A stretch of 64,000 bases of DNA from Arthrobotrys musiformis (lineage: Eukaryota; Ascomycota; Orbiliomycetes; Orbiliales; Orbiliaceae). The translations under genes and the position numbers were made by a program. Positions within the stretch are counted from its first letter, which is position 1. Each line of letters starts with the position of its first letter. This document shows, piece after piece, positions 31,655-44,340 of this stretch. Below the pieces are notes generated by a model. That model saw only the letters and a list, made by a program, of their open reading frames with translations. It ran no database searches and had not been told where the DNA came from. Location: NCBI GenBank assembly GCA_036971715.1, contig JAVHJL010000007.1, positions 1,736,001 to 1,800,000 on the forward strand, given 5' to 3'.

Positions 31655-33060
31655 TCAGTTCTGTGGGTCTGCTCCTGTTGTGGGTCGCTGGTCGCTACTA
31701 TCTCTGGCCTCGGGACTGCCTTCTGACATTTCGTGCGGTGGCGGTTGCATCTCACTTTTCTTCCTCAACGATCCGGAGCCAGAGCCTGCCCCACCCCCGC
31801 CATAGGGATTTGAACCACCACCAAAAAATCCGCCCCCTCCTGGCCCGTCAAAATACCCGCCTGTAGGGCCGCCACGTGTATAGTCCGGTTCATTAGCGCC
31901 ATAGAGTTGCGGGTCCGGAGGGTTTGCAGCAGGGGCATGAAGTTCCGCGAGAGCGGCTAAATTCACTGCATCCAACAGATGTTGGAACGCTCCCAAGTCA
32001 TCTCTTGGACCCGGAGCGGCTGGACCTGGATCGGCTGGACCTGGAGCGTCTAGACCTGGAGGGGCTAGACCTGGGTCGACTCCACCAGGTGCGACTCCAC
32101 CCGGCGCGACTCTACCCGGTGCGGCCATCATTCTCCTTTCATCGACCAAACGTTGAAGTGATACGTAAGCTGGAGGCTGTTGTTCCCGACGTTCTTCAGC
32201 AATAACGGAACAACCGCAATCTAGATTAAGATATTATATTAGAACGGTACAAATTGTGGCTTCTCTCTTGACTCTCTCAGGGCCTCCTGCTTCTATTGTG
32301 GGTTATCAAAGAAAGCGCCCCGATCTAGCGGCATTTACTTACGATACCAGCTCGCACACTGATGTGGGTATCCCCCGACAGCCGGACAGCCAGGACCCCC
32401 AGGTGGGCCCGGATCAGTACTGCCTACAAGCCTACCATTCTCATCGCATTCGCACATCCTGCATCTTATGGCATAAAACTGAAGGATCCAGTTGAACACG
32501 GTAGGACGGTCGGCGACCCCTCTCTGAATGTAGTCTACGAAATTCGGTCGCTGGATAGATATCCTGCCAACGCCCGATCGGAAGCCAGTAATCGTCAGGT
32601 ACGCGTCTGGATTCTGAGGCATGATTAACACTGTTTCTGGCGTAGCACATGATACCATGAATCGTGTTCGCAACATTGCATCCGGGCGTACCCGCTTTTC
32701 GCTACCTCCATCACCAACTTTCTGACCCTCGTATGAGGTAGGGGAGTCAGGGGCGCTAATAGGAATCGTCTGATTCAAGACACTGGAATTGGAGGCTGCG
32801 TTGGCACTGGGACTAGTTCGTCCCGGGTCGGATGGTGCAGCGGTGTCGAGGCTAGTTTGTTCTGGACCAAGCGGAAGCCCCGTGGTCGCTGGCGCGTCAG
32901 TTTTAGGGCGCGCTCCAGTCGCTTCCAGGGTGCTGATGCTGCCGCCTTGTGCGGTATTTGGAATGCGCGCAGCCGGGGCCGCGAGTATAAGCAGGCAGAG
33001 GATCAGAATGAAATACCCACGCCCCAGTTTTTGGGTCTTCTTGATGCTAGAATGAAACAT
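31655..33060 (-). CDS. Secreted protein with cysteine-rich core and Pro/Gly-rich tail, two exons
   Basis: Exon 1 is 33060-32343, exon 2 is 32220-31655; the 122-nt intron (GTAAGT...ATCTAG) is phase 1 and joins WY to HCGCSVIAEE. Product 427 aa. An N-terminal hydrophobic helix (YFILILCLLILAAPAA) acts as signal peptide or anchor. A Ser/Thr/Pro-rich linker (about 30-130) follows, then a compact domain (about 140-260) with many cysteines: FMVSCATPE, YAIRCRMCECDENGR, PGCPAVGGYPHQCASWYHC. Exon 2 is low complexity: repeated APGG/VDPGL/APGP units, then a glycine-rich stretch (GGGGFFGGGSNPYGGGG) and a charged end. This suggests an extracellular or wall-associated protein, with the Cys domain as the functional part. 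I do not recognise the domain by name. Confidence 0.68.
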
Positions 33061-36054
33061 GGTTGCACGATCGTATGGTAATGAAAGATAAAACGTATTG
33101 AGGGGGCATAAATATCAGGTTTTGCAGACCAAATTAGGGGTCTCGATCCCGGCGAGAATATCGCCACAAATATTTAATATTGTCACTAGTCGACTGGTCT
33201 TAGAGAAAAAGCCGATTATTGAGTGCTTGATGGGGACAGCAGCAAAGAATTAATTTCTTAGGTCTAAGGATTTCAGCTTTTAGAAATGACTAAAATGGTC
33301 GCAGGATGGTCTCATACCCAGACCGCACATCGCAGGACATGACGGGGCATATATAGCTAGCCTCGAGGCGTTCTGGCCGCTTCCAAAGCCGGAACCGTCG
33401 TGGGCAGGTACTATACGTAAGGTTTGTTTCATCTTTGTCTATATATATATCGAAACGTTCGCGTAGGTCGTTGTAGTTTAAAAGTATGCATCGTTGTATA
33501 CATGTAGCTGCGCCGCGGCCCAACCTGCTGTGACAATCTAAATTCTACTCTAATGGCTTCCCACGCAGTTCTAGTTCCACATCACGACTTGCAGCCGAAG
33601 ATATTCCACCGCACTTCGCCACCGATTTTCCAACTAGCCAACGCATGCGCAGACATGTTGGTGGCGCCGGATGCACATGCAATAGTGAGGCTGGCGATCA
33701 AGGTAGGGTACCACGCCCCCCACTGGTACAGCTTCAAGAGCCCCACTCAGTATCTGGCCTAAGGACGTCTGGGAAAGCTTCCTAAGGCTAAGTACCTAGT
33801 AACTTTGGGTTAATTACGCCATGGTGCCGGGGCTCCACCTTATGCCCTCTTACGCGAGTCCGTCCCATATTCCAGATTTTGAATTCGAGTATTCTAGTGT
33901 CACACCGTAGTCGGTTCGAATTCGTGGTAGGGGTTTTAGAAGGGCACCAGCTGATCAGACTCAGTTTCATAGTTTGTAGTACCGGGTCGAAGACGATATT
34001 TCCTCGATCTGGCACGGTTCTTTGCGTTCTTGTCTAACTCGTCCAGGGCAACCAATACGGACCTAAGTGTCCATAAACGTAATTAACCCCAACTACACAA
34101 GATGTAGCGAAAGAACCTTTAGCCGTCACAAGGAGTGGGCTAGAAAATCGACAGGATTCACTTCTTCCTTCGAAAAGCTGATTCTAGAGTCTCTAAAAAT
34201 TTAAAGGCCTTTTAAGCCCCCACAGTCGAATATTCTAGATCTCGCGCTTACTAATTAATCTTGTTATTAGAATTCGACGAGATGCCGTGGTCTAAGGAAG
34301 CTGTGATAATAGTAGTGCTGTGGGCTAGATACATACTAGTTTGGTTTTCGGTCTTAGGTCTTAATGTGGATACTCTCAGGAATTCAAAAAGTTGTCAAGA
34401 ACTTAAGTGGTTCTGTTGGTCACAGTATTGGTATTATCATTAAAATCCACGACACCAAGCAGTCCCATAGAGGCGACATAGGAGTATAATTCTTCGAAAA
34501 CTCGTGTGGTTGATTTTGGTTTAATATATGCATCCCATTGTTCACTAGCTATGGTAGTGCTATAGTTGGCGAGTGCTTCTTCGCCACCATCCCCAATAGT
34601 GCTTCATCCTCGCCTGATTTTGAAGTTTGTTAACTAAGAATTAGTTTCTATGCACCTTTTTGATGGGTGACGAGTGAGTGCCGCACACTATTGCACTAGT
34701 GCGTGGCCGTGGATATTTGTTTCGCTTTCATCGGGTTACAATACAATTGAGAGGACTTAATAGACCGTCCGAAAGCCAACACTACATGAAATGGGTTGAC
34801 AGTTCGAATTGCAACGGTGCTACCCTACTCGCGAACTCCACCTGACGGCCTTAGGCCTAGGCCCCTTTCTCAAAATCCGAGTATACGATGGTATATAAAT
34901 AGACCTAAGAAGTTCAATATTCTAGTGTCACTCTGATACACATAACCGTTTTGATATGTTTTGGGAGTATATTACAACAGTACTTGAAGGAGCCGTGTTA
35001 GGGTTGGTGTCACGACCTCGCCTCAAACGGGTCCGTATATCTAGGTTAGCCTCGTGGACCTGGAATGCTCGTGGACCTGGAATGCTCGTGGACCTGGACC
35101 GCTCGTGGACCTGGACCGCTCGTGGACCTGGACCGCTCGTGGACCTGGACCGCTCGTGGACCTCGAATCAAACGAATTCACCCATATGTGCCTAGTCTTG
35201 TGTGACAGGCACGGCATATGTTATAACGCTTCGGTGAGATGATGTGGATATGCACGAGCTTTAGGTAGTGTTGGCGGCTTTACAATTTAGCCTACGTAAA
35301 ATGATGTAGAAACAAACAGTTTCCCATGCAAACCTAAGGATTTCCCCTTTGATTCTAATAATCATTTTCTGTCGACCTACTCCTATTACTCCACCACGTG
35401 CCACCACCACTCCAACTGCCCTGAAACATTAAACTTACGCCACAACTCACGTTTATTACTACTATCTTAACGAGTCGGCGAAATTCTTATGGTCAGCCTG
35501 GAATCTAGACGCTCATAGGTGACCTGGGCGGTTATCAAGTGGCTATACTTCAGATGATTATCCAAGCGCCGGTTTTGTTAATATTTGAAGCAAAGCTTTA
35601 AGAGGTGTTTTATGTACAGCATGTCCTTTGGCTATGCATACACCTAGCACCCCGAGGATTAACTGGCCTTACGTTGTGCTAGGCTAGTTTAAACGTTTAC
35701 GGGGCCCTCTACTTGAGCGACTATTTGCAACTAGTTATAGGTACTCGGGCACTTGGGTATGCACCTACGCACTGAACTACATCATCGATGCATCAACCAC
35801 CCAGATCTTATAATCTGTCATGTCAAAAGCCATAGTATAGTGACCCGATGGGATCCTAGGGCACACAGAAACACACCCACAGTACCATATATTGATGGCT
35901 AGCTAGGGTGTCTACCCATTATGTCACATAGCTTATAGGGTTTAGAACTAGATAGACTTTTTGCAGACTATAGTAGACTTGCCAAGCAATATTATAAGCT
36001 AGGCTTTATATATCTACATCAATCTAAGTGACTAGGGCTAACTAAAATCTATAT
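33061..36054. other. Gene-poor interval with a minisatellite
   Basis: About 3 kb. Apart from the 17-bp minisatellite at 35051-35169 and one copy of a dispersed motif (33308-33325), no feature is supported. A 69-codon GC-rich frame at 33553-33762 is the best remaining coding candidate but has no context. Confidence 0.4.
35051..35169. repeat. 17-bp minisatellite, seven units
   Basis: Seven head-to-tail units of CTCGTGGACCTGGAccg: two end AATG, four end ACCG, and the last is a variant with CTCGAATC. Since 17 is not a multiple of three, the short frames across it are artefacts. Confidence 0.92.
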
Positions 36055-37676
36055 CTAATACATCCCAACCACTTCTCCGATAGTCATGCTGATTTCATTG
36101 GCGACCGAAGGCTTCTTGTCCCATATTTTCATTGGAGTCGCCTTGCCATTTGCATTTGCCTTGCGACCAGGGTTTTTCGGGATTAACTTCGCCCCGTTGT
36201 TGCTCAATACGCTCACCACATGTGCGGTTGCCTTTCCTATCATCTCAATATGCGCCCCGTCAATGTTAGTATAGTCGTCGCATTTTCTATGATAACAAGG
36301 GTCGACGCCGACTGATCCAGCATACATCCCGCCGACTGCCTTGCCAAGCTCAACAAAGCCGGCCAGGTCGGTGTTAGCGACTAAGGGTTCTTTGATGATT
36401 GATACGCCCTTGGTAGTGAGGTAGTCAACAAAAAGCTTTTCAACAACGCTTGATCCGGATGGAGCGGTGAGGCTATAAGGATCCTCAGGGGTGCTTGTGC
36501 TATTGCCATCAAAAACGCCAAAGTACCCACGACCAATCATATCAAAGTTGAGATAGACCAAAATATCATCCGCATCTTTTTGAGAAAGAGTAGAGGTGTA
36601 GTGGTTGGATCCGTCCAGGCCCGTCTCCTCAGCTCCCCACCAGGCCAACCTGATTTTGTTTTTTGGGCAATACTCCTGCAGAGCGTGGAAAAGTGTAATG
36701 AGAAGAGACGACCCGGATCCGTTATCATTGATACCTGGCCCCCGTTTAATGGAATCGAGGTGCGCACCGATCATGATAACATTATTCGGGTCGCCGCCAA
36801 TTGATTCTGCAAAAAGATTCTGGGTAGGAAGGTTCCCTAGGAACCATGTATTGTCAAATTTCGCAAAAACGGGCCTTCCCGGGCGTCGTAGAAGAGAGAG
36901 GAGGTGGAGACCATCGGTGTGAGCCATATAACCGCTGGGGCTGAAATCATTCTTATCTGGGAACTGCTTAAACCCCGTAATGCCATCTTGATATTTTTCA
37001 TTCAAGTGGACGATAACGGCTAAGGCACCTGCAGAGTGTGCGGCGCGAAGGCGGGGAGCGACGACATCCCCATAGTGGACCCAGGGGTTTTGCCAAAATC
37101 CACCTGGGCAGTCGCTTCCATCGACGAAAACGATTTTCCCCTTGACATCAAAGCCCGAGTATCCCCCCAACGTGCAAGATGCGGGGCCTGGAGGGCCCTC
37201 GACGACCTCCCCTTCGACGCTAAAGTCGTCCCCCCCTGATTGACCAGAGAATTGAAAATAGCTAACGCTGTACGACTTTCCCTCAGCGACAAACTTAGTA
37301 TTGATCGTGAAGTACTGCGCCTCAAAGTCTTGAGTCCAAGACTTCCACTTTTTAGAGCCGCTAAGGTGAGATTTGATGTAGTTGACCGATGCAGTGTAGC
37401 CCGACGTGGTAAAAGCGCGGTTTCCGTTATTCCAATCTGCGATAGTCTGGAGGTCCTTGAGGTTCTTCATAAGTCTGGGTTCGTGAAGCGGAGAAGTTAG
37501 CACTCAATACTTTGCCCGCCAAATAACGCTCATCTAGAGTATCCTCACGAATTCTCGGTGACTAGAGCCCGCAATCCCTTTGAATCGACGGAAGGGCAAC
37601 TAGATCTCTTTACCACCGCCGCATTTGTGCAGACGGCGGAGGTAGCGATCGCGACCACTGCGTTGCTAAACTTCAT
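36055..37676 (-). CDS. Secreted M28 aminopeptidase (aminopeptidase Y / leucine aminopeptidase type)
   Basis: Exon 1 is 37676-37549, exon 2 is 37474-36055; the 74-nt intron (GTGAGG, branch GTGCTAAC, acceptor ACCCAG) is phase 2. Product 515 aa. Exon 1 supplies the signal peptide (MKFSNAVVAIATSAVCTNA) and a propeptide with KR at about residue 23. A PA (protease-associated) domain lies in the middle (GGYSGFDVKGKIVFVDGSDC). The M28 zinc site is complete: GAHLDS (His about 281), GINDNGSG (Asp about 293), GAEETGLDGS (catalytic and metal Glu about 325-326), NFDMIG (Asp about 354) and CYHRKCDDY (His). The enzyme should be a broad-specificity aminopeptidase acting outside the cell or in the vacuole. 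It ends with a short basic C-terminal extension. Confidence 0.93.
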
Positions 37677-40119
37677 GATGTAGGCTTAGGTTCGTTTGAA
37701 TGTCGCAGGCCTTGATGTTATTAGCTGGAGCGCTGGTTGATATCGTTGTAGGAAACCTTCTATGGCGGCCTTTTATACACATCCTCGGGGCACGGTATTC
37801 CTATATCGAGATTGATTTCGGGATTTTAGTCTGTCAAGGGGTAGCATTGTGTGGTACATGGCAGATTCGACAAATACCAACGTATGCCTAAGGATGGCCC
37901 ATAAATCCTATGGTCTAAAGCTAGAGGAAGGAAGGTAGTCAAACCCTTTACGAGTCAGACCGTCGATTGACACATTTTGTTTTGTTTGAGCCTTCGGTAC
38001 CGGCCGCCCGTCCTTTGGCCAAAACAGCGGTACATACCTACGTACGTTTAAATTGCAAGTTAAGAGCTACTCATTTAAGCCCCAACAAGACTATAAACTA
38101 AAACAATCAAGGATAGCAATTAGTATCAGACAATCGGTATCGGCCTTGAGCGCGACCTTAGGTTGAAATCGGCTTTAAGGTAGTGGAGACGACGGCAGCC
38201 ATCGTGCGAGGCTTTCCCGCAATTGGGTGGTGGGGATTTATCGATGTCCTGATATCCAGCTTTAGAGTGTCTATCCGTTGAGTAACTACCAATGAGAGCA
38301 GTAGCGCGGGGTCGTATACCTCAGACCTTCCCGCGGGGAAATGGTTAGCCAGGTACCCAATGAGAGCTAAATCTCGGGGACCTGGGCCGCTTGTTAGCCC
38401 CCCCTTTTTTAAAATTTTCAGCGTTCATGGGGGCTGTCGTTTCTCGCCCCACCTTCGCTCGATCGCCATTCAACTAGCAAATTTCTCTTTCGGGATTCGC
38501 TTCAACGATAAATTTAATTCAAGGTCCTTGGATTCAGGCGAGCAGCTTCTCGCTTGGTTGGCCAGACAGCATGTTTTACTTTCTTCTTAAATATATTTAC
38601 TTCAATTTGTGATGAAATAGGTACGCACGCACGAGGTCGAGGGGTTTAAATATGCTAGCAGTTTCCTAGTTCGATGCTGCCGACCGGAAAATGTGCGTCG
38701 CACAAGGTTGGTGTGCTTCCCCGAGCCGAACCTGGATATTCCATCGACCCAGCCTTATGTCGCACAGGCCCTTGATAGACTATGGACTTCAAGGATCCCT
38801 GTGGCTCTTTGTCTCAAAGGCTCTGTCGGAACCCACCCCGGCAGCAATCTCCAACCCCGAAGCGAAGACCCAACTAGAAGTCGTTATTCTTTTAGGCATC
38901 CGTTTAATCCCGATGCCCATATATGAATCCTATCACCTTCTAAAGAGATCTAGTAGGTGATGTCCCGAGTCGTAACAAATACGACCAAAACGGGTTAAAT
39001 ACCTTCAGTTTCTCTTACTTTACAAATGTATTTTCCTACACCTCGCCTCACATACGTACAATAATTGTGGTATTTATTGCGTTGCGTCCGCCGGAGAAGG
39101 GAAACCGGCTTGACGTCGCGTCGATTGAGCTCAGGAAATAATACAAGCTAAGCTTACAAGATCGAGGTGACAGGATCAATAAGCCTTAAACCAGACCAGT
39201 CGAGCAGGTCTATAGCTAAGGCTTTGGACGTGGGAAACAAAAGTAATGAGACAAATGTTTGGGGAAGTGCGTTTCGCTACCAACACGATGTTCATACGTC
39301 AGCATGCATTTCCGCTTTTGTCCAGGTTGAGCGCCTACACTCGAAGCTAAGAATTTATCCCGCTCTTCTCAAGCTACGACATTGTTGTTCCGATGTGTTT
39401 TAAGTCTTTCGAAAATTTCTTGCTACAGGCCTTCTCATTTTCCGCGGAGAAAAATCTATCGTCTCATGGTAGCCACATGGCGACATGTGCCGAGGCGCTG
39501 ATGGCTGTGCAACGCCACTGCCGAGTGTAACAAGCTTAAAAAGCTTAATATCGACGGCAAATATCCTCCGTTAACTGGTTACGCCAAACCGAACGAAGCG
39601 AGAACTTCTTATTTCGGACGATATCGAAAATTCACATCTCTGCGTCTCCGGATCTCCGCGAACTAGAGCAGAACGGGCGAAATGCATATTGTTCATTTCA
39701 GGCCTGAACCCCCATTTTGGGCAAACCCGCCCGTGGAGATGTCTTAAAGCGGTTTGTGGCGTTTTCAGATGAAACTGGGGCTTTCGAGCTTTATTCGATC
39801 GGACGGTTCTTGGCTAAATCATGAAGAGAATAGATTTTCTTGCGGGTGTTTGGGGGGCGGCCAGAAAAAATACAATATCTGCGTCTGATAATATTATGGG
39901 AATTTTGAGTATGCATATGCACAATTACGTCTACCTACTTGATTCAAAAACAAATGCATCTGTCCTGAGCGGTCCCTCGAGGCCAAACCGAAACTAACCC
40001 CTTGAAATCTTCTATTGTGACAATAGTCCTCCATAATGACGCTTCCCGAGCTCGCTACCATGGAAATGATTTACGATGCATACAAACGTCATCAACCTGG
40101 TGTAGAATGTACATGAACA
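37677..40119. other. Gene-poor interval with one possible terminal exon
   Basis: About 2.4 kb. The frame from an acceptor-like GAAATAG near 38621 to a TGA near 38926 (about 100 codons, containing RLVCFPEPNLDIPSTQPYV and SVGTHPGSNLQP) has coding-like composition and could be the last exon of an unrecognised gene. A preceding exon could lie at about 38400-38590, but no join is convincing. Confidence 0.35.
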
Positions 40120-40127
40120 TATATAAG
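40120..40127 (+). promoter_or_regulatory. TATA box of the 40358 gene
   Basis: TATATAAG about 230 bp before the ATG, followed by a CTTTT-rich tract just upstream of the start. Confidence 0.45.
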
Positions 40128-40357
40128 TACCCAAGGATGCCACCAGTGCAACTAGAAGACGTCGAACAGCAACAACCATCCCACACTTTACTCTCCCTGG
40201 TGGAGCATACTTCCCTTCTAACCGGCTTAGGAGTCTTTCGTTTCGCACCTCTTATATCTTCTTTTAACTTTTAACTTTTTTAATTTTTTTCTCGCTAGCT
40301 GGCCTAGCGACTCATTACTACCGTTAGTATCGTCTCGGGTAGCCCATTGAAAAAACC

Positions 40358-42825
40358 ATGTTGTTCAGAGGAGTAGTTTCCGCCTTTTTGGCATCCACTC
40401 TTATTACGCAAGTGTCGGCGGTTCCCATAAAGCCACCTCCAAAGCCAGATGGGTACCGGAGTCTACAACCAGGCGAATGGAACGTCCCAGAGGGATATCA
40501 TGAGTTAACACTAATACTGGAGGAGGAGACCCAGCCGCATCTGCGAAAGAGAGCAGATGACCCTTCAAGACTTAAGCTCCAAGAGGAAGTCGAGCTCATA
40601 TTTAGACCTCAGAAGCCAAATGGTAAGTAGCTTCTTTAAACTCATACGCCCTGCGATAAGGTTAATGCGATACTGACAGCAAAATTTACAATTTCACAGC
40701 CAATAAGAAACGGGCGACCCCGGATATCGATGGAATGACGGATGAACAATTTAACAACTATCTCGCAAGCATCAAAGCCAAGCCGTATTCCTGGGCAGAA
40801 GACGTCAAAGCGCATCCTATCATCAAATACGACGATTTCAAAAGCTGGGTCAAGGGCGACATCGATTTGAGCAAACTCGGCACCAACAGTATAAAATTAG
40901 AGTTCACTAGCGATTTTGCTGGTGGGCTCGTTATGGAGGAATGGAAACTAGACCCGAAGGATAAGAAGGATTACTTTTTCTTGATCGTTGACGCACCAGC
41001 CGTCGAAAATCCCGACATCATAAGGGCAACACCGATACAAATTCAAAGTGTGGCTGTGGATGGCGCGGTTGTAACTTTGGAAGCGTACCCGATGGCATGG
41101 GACGTGGTGGGCGACCTCGATATCAACATTTACAGTGATAAACCTAAAGCAAGTACGGGACTCGCGAAGAGATTGGACCTCCAGCCTGGATTTTCCGTCG
41201 ATGCCAGCTTCAACCGCGAAAAGAAGGAGATACCATTGTTTAAATTCCCCCCTTTCGGCTTCAACCCTCGGCCTGATGCTGGAATCCCGGGGACGGATAT
41301 TAAAGTCGCAGGAAGTGTCGAACTTACATGCGCGGAGTGCCACATGGAGGGTAAAGTCGAGTTCGGGGCCCGCTTCAGAACAAGTTGGTGGTGGGTCAAG
41401 GAGGCTTCCGTCCACTTCGCTGCCAGGGATTTGAAATCGGTCACCGACATCCAAGCGAAGGTGGAAATCGAAGACTCCAAGGAATGGAAAAAAGAACTGA
41501 CCGGTATACCCCTTGCCCCATTCGCCATTCCCGGAATTCTCAACTTTGGCCCTGAGGTGACCTTTTCTATCCTCAAAACCATAAAGGCCTCAGGAGCCTT
41601 CACGGTCGGTGCGAAAGTGGAGTCCACCCTCAACACGGAGTTCAATATGGACCTTGTGAACCTTGGCGCATTCGACCCTTCAACGATTAAAGGCCCAGAA
41701 GTGAAGCTAGGAGCCTATCTAAAAGATGCCAAGGTCAAAGTTGTAGGAGAGGCAGCCTTTGTCACCGCTGTCGGTGTCTCCACCAAGATCCTCGGTTCCG
41801 GCTTAAACAGTGACGTCGAGCTTCTCCTTCCAAAGTTCTCATACGAAATCGAGGCCGGGTACTCTAACGGAAAGTTTTGCGACGGGTTTGAAGGCATGAC
41901 CGATGAGAATAAGGCACAACTTGAAAAGAATCTGGCCGACCAAGCTCCCAATAATACCGTTGAGGTTGATAACATTAAGGAGCTCGGTATTTCCGTCAAG
42001 CCTAGTCTTGGTTTCCAGGTCAAATTCACTGGTATCGAGACAACGGGCTGGCTCGAAGACTTGATGCCGGCGAAGGCAGACTGGGAACCAGATTTCCTTA
42101 ATCAAATGGTGCCTATCGGGGCAGTTTGCGCACCAATAACAGGTTGGGATAAGGCTTGGAAGTTGAAAGATGGTGTTCCCAGCCCCAGACAGCAAGAAGT
42201 CAACAGAGTCCTGGAAGAGAATCAGAAAATCGAAAAACAAAAAGCTGAATTTCGCCGGAAGAGCTTCAAAATTGGACCATGGAAAAAGCAGGCCAACGGA
42301 AGACCCAAGTTCGGAGATATCGTACCAGAGCTAACCTTCGAGTATAAGGTTGTGGATGTCGAAAAAACTGTCGATGAAATCGTCGAGGAGGATGTCCCAG
42401 TAACAGCCCAAGTCGAGATAGACGGGCAATTCAAAAATGTTACCCAGACGATGAAACAGGAAGTCAAGAAGCAGGTGAAAAAGGTGGTGAAGGAGAAACA
42501 GAAAATCTGGACCCTAACAAACCCTAACAAGGGCACGTTGGTGGAAATGAAGAACAGTGCTGGGGTACAGCAGTTCCCGTCGATTTCTGGAAACATGCAC
42601 GAGTTTGCTGGGCTGGCTGGCTGCAAGTTGCAGACAAAGGATGAACGGACCGGCAAAATGGTAACTTTCCTTGCCTGTATGACAGACGATCCATATCTCA
42701 AAAGCAAGACGTTCTGTCCATATGACGAGACCAATAGGAGAGTGGAAAAGATGCTCAAGGAGGAGGGGTTCCCGGGCCTTTGTCAGTCACGACGTGTCTA
42801 CGACGCGAAAGATTGGGTGGAGTAA
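40358..42825 (+). CDS. Large secreted protein of unknown function (DUF7223-like)
   Basis: Exon 1 is 40358-40622, exon 2 is 40700-42825; the 77-nt intron (GTAAGT...TTTCACAG) is phase 1. Product 796 aa. The signal peptide is MLFRGVVSAFLASTLITQVSA, followed by a propeptide with kexin-type sites (LRKR near residue 68 and KKR near 93). The mature protein is rich in beta-strand patterns. The segment VELTCAECHMEGKVEFGAR, followed by a Trp cluster and long alternating Lys/Val strands, resembles a domain common in secreted ascomycete proteins that I recall as DUF7223; this is from memory and should be verified. A lysine/glutamate-rich helical region follows (EVKKQVKKVVKEKQKIW), then a C-terminal Cys-bearing part (LAGCKLQTKDERTG; KTFCPYDETNRR). 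No catalytic motif is visible. Confidence 0.82.
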
Positions 42826-44181
42826 AAAGAGGGGGACTTGTTATCGTACTTGCCTGCTTAGGTAAATCCATAAAGAGATATACAAGAGGGAGTGAGGAAC
42901 GTTAACTTCGGAGCAGCGCCAAAAATCAAACTATTGACATGTATATAGCTCTCTACTTTGTACTCTAAGATCAATATCAATGTGAAATCATATACAGCTT
43001 TAGCGCGTAATATAAACTCAAGATATAGCGAAAACTACACATTTCGGGCTACTAGTGGCCCACCAAAAGGAAGGTCTACCAATGACCAGTCGCCCCACCC
43101 CGATCACGGTGTTAGCGAGATCTGGTGGGTTGGCCCGGTCACTCTTTATGCGGTCTGGGTACGAGATTAGGTTGGCCTGCATTTATTGTATTTTGTGGAC
43201 CTCTCGCAGTGAATAATACGTATTAATACATTCAAAACCGTTGCCTCAGGTAATCAGCCATAAATTCAGTTGTGGCATAGTCCTCTTTCGCAGCATACGA
43301 AAGTGTTGCCCACCGCCAACAATCTTTAAGTTGATGTTCACCTAGCCAAGTACTTAAGTTCAATGAAATCTTTGAAGGCCAGAAATTATATCGAAATAAC
43401 CAGCTTGAGCTGTGCCATCGAGCAGTCAGAGAGGCACTGGTGAAACCTGAATTTGCCACGAGCGTGGCGTTGCTTCAGCCACTGTGGCGTCAAGTTGTGA
43501 GCCGGTGTGCTCGCTATGATATATAAGTCTTCGCTGGTGTTAGGAAACACCATCCAACGAGTGTACCTTTTGCAATATATATTGGCCTGTGCTGCGGAGC
43601 AGTTCTACATATGTTGGCTTTTCGGGACGGCCTTCCGGTATAACTGATGTTATAATAGACTTAATTAAGCTTTCGACCTCCTGACCAAGCAATACGAGGA
43701 GCGAATACTTTAGCCTAACTATTGCTACGTATACATCTCGCTAAGAGGGAACAAGGGACCCTCAACAAAGCTAACCGACCGTTGGCATCCCGGCGAAAAT
43801 ATCGGCGTACTCCGGAAGAGGCTAAGGCTCCGGAATATATATAAGGGTACAAAGCATCTTACCACTCCAGGGCTTCTGCAAGTGGTGTCTGTCAACTGAT
43901 AATCTGAACCCATGTGCACTTCAATCCTCGCCGATTGATTTGACACTAAAGTTTCTAATTGCGTAAAAGGAACCCAGCTGCGTATAAGAGCTGTACCATG
44001 GTTAACAGCCAAATTTTACTTCAGAATATTCATCCGGGATACCGATGACAAGATCCGACGGCTATGCAGGCACATTGGCATGGATCTATCCACATTCACC
44101 AATTAGGACCACATTAGCGAGCTTCCCCTGTAAAATCAAGCACATTTATTTGCAACCTACAAAGGTTCCACACTTCTTTAG
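42826..44181. other. Intergenic with dispersed-motif copy
   Basis: About 1.35 kb. One copy of the dispersed TCTGGGTACGAGA motif at 43153-43166. A 75-codon minus-strand frame (43232-43459) has no partner exon and is not accepted. Confidence 0.4.
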
Positions 44182-44189
44182 TATATAAG
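44182..44189 (+). promoter_or_regulatory. TATA box of the ten-cysteine protein gene
   Basis: TATATAAG about 150 bp upstream of the ATG at 44341; no other candidate lies closer. Confidence 0.5.
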
Positions 44190-44340
44190 GACCCTTTATG
44201 TACAGCGATGGCAGCCAAAATTACGAGACATTTGCTGAAGATTACACCACTTCTACGTTTTCAGAGCCTCATTACACTCAGAGCTAATTAAATTGAGCTA
44301 TCTTCCCCTTTAAAACACATTGTATTCCGATTTCAGCGCA

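Noticed and set aside
33553..33762. 69-codon GC-rich plus-strand frame
   Set aside because: Somewhat coding-like codon choice, but no signal peptide, domain, promoter or partner exon.
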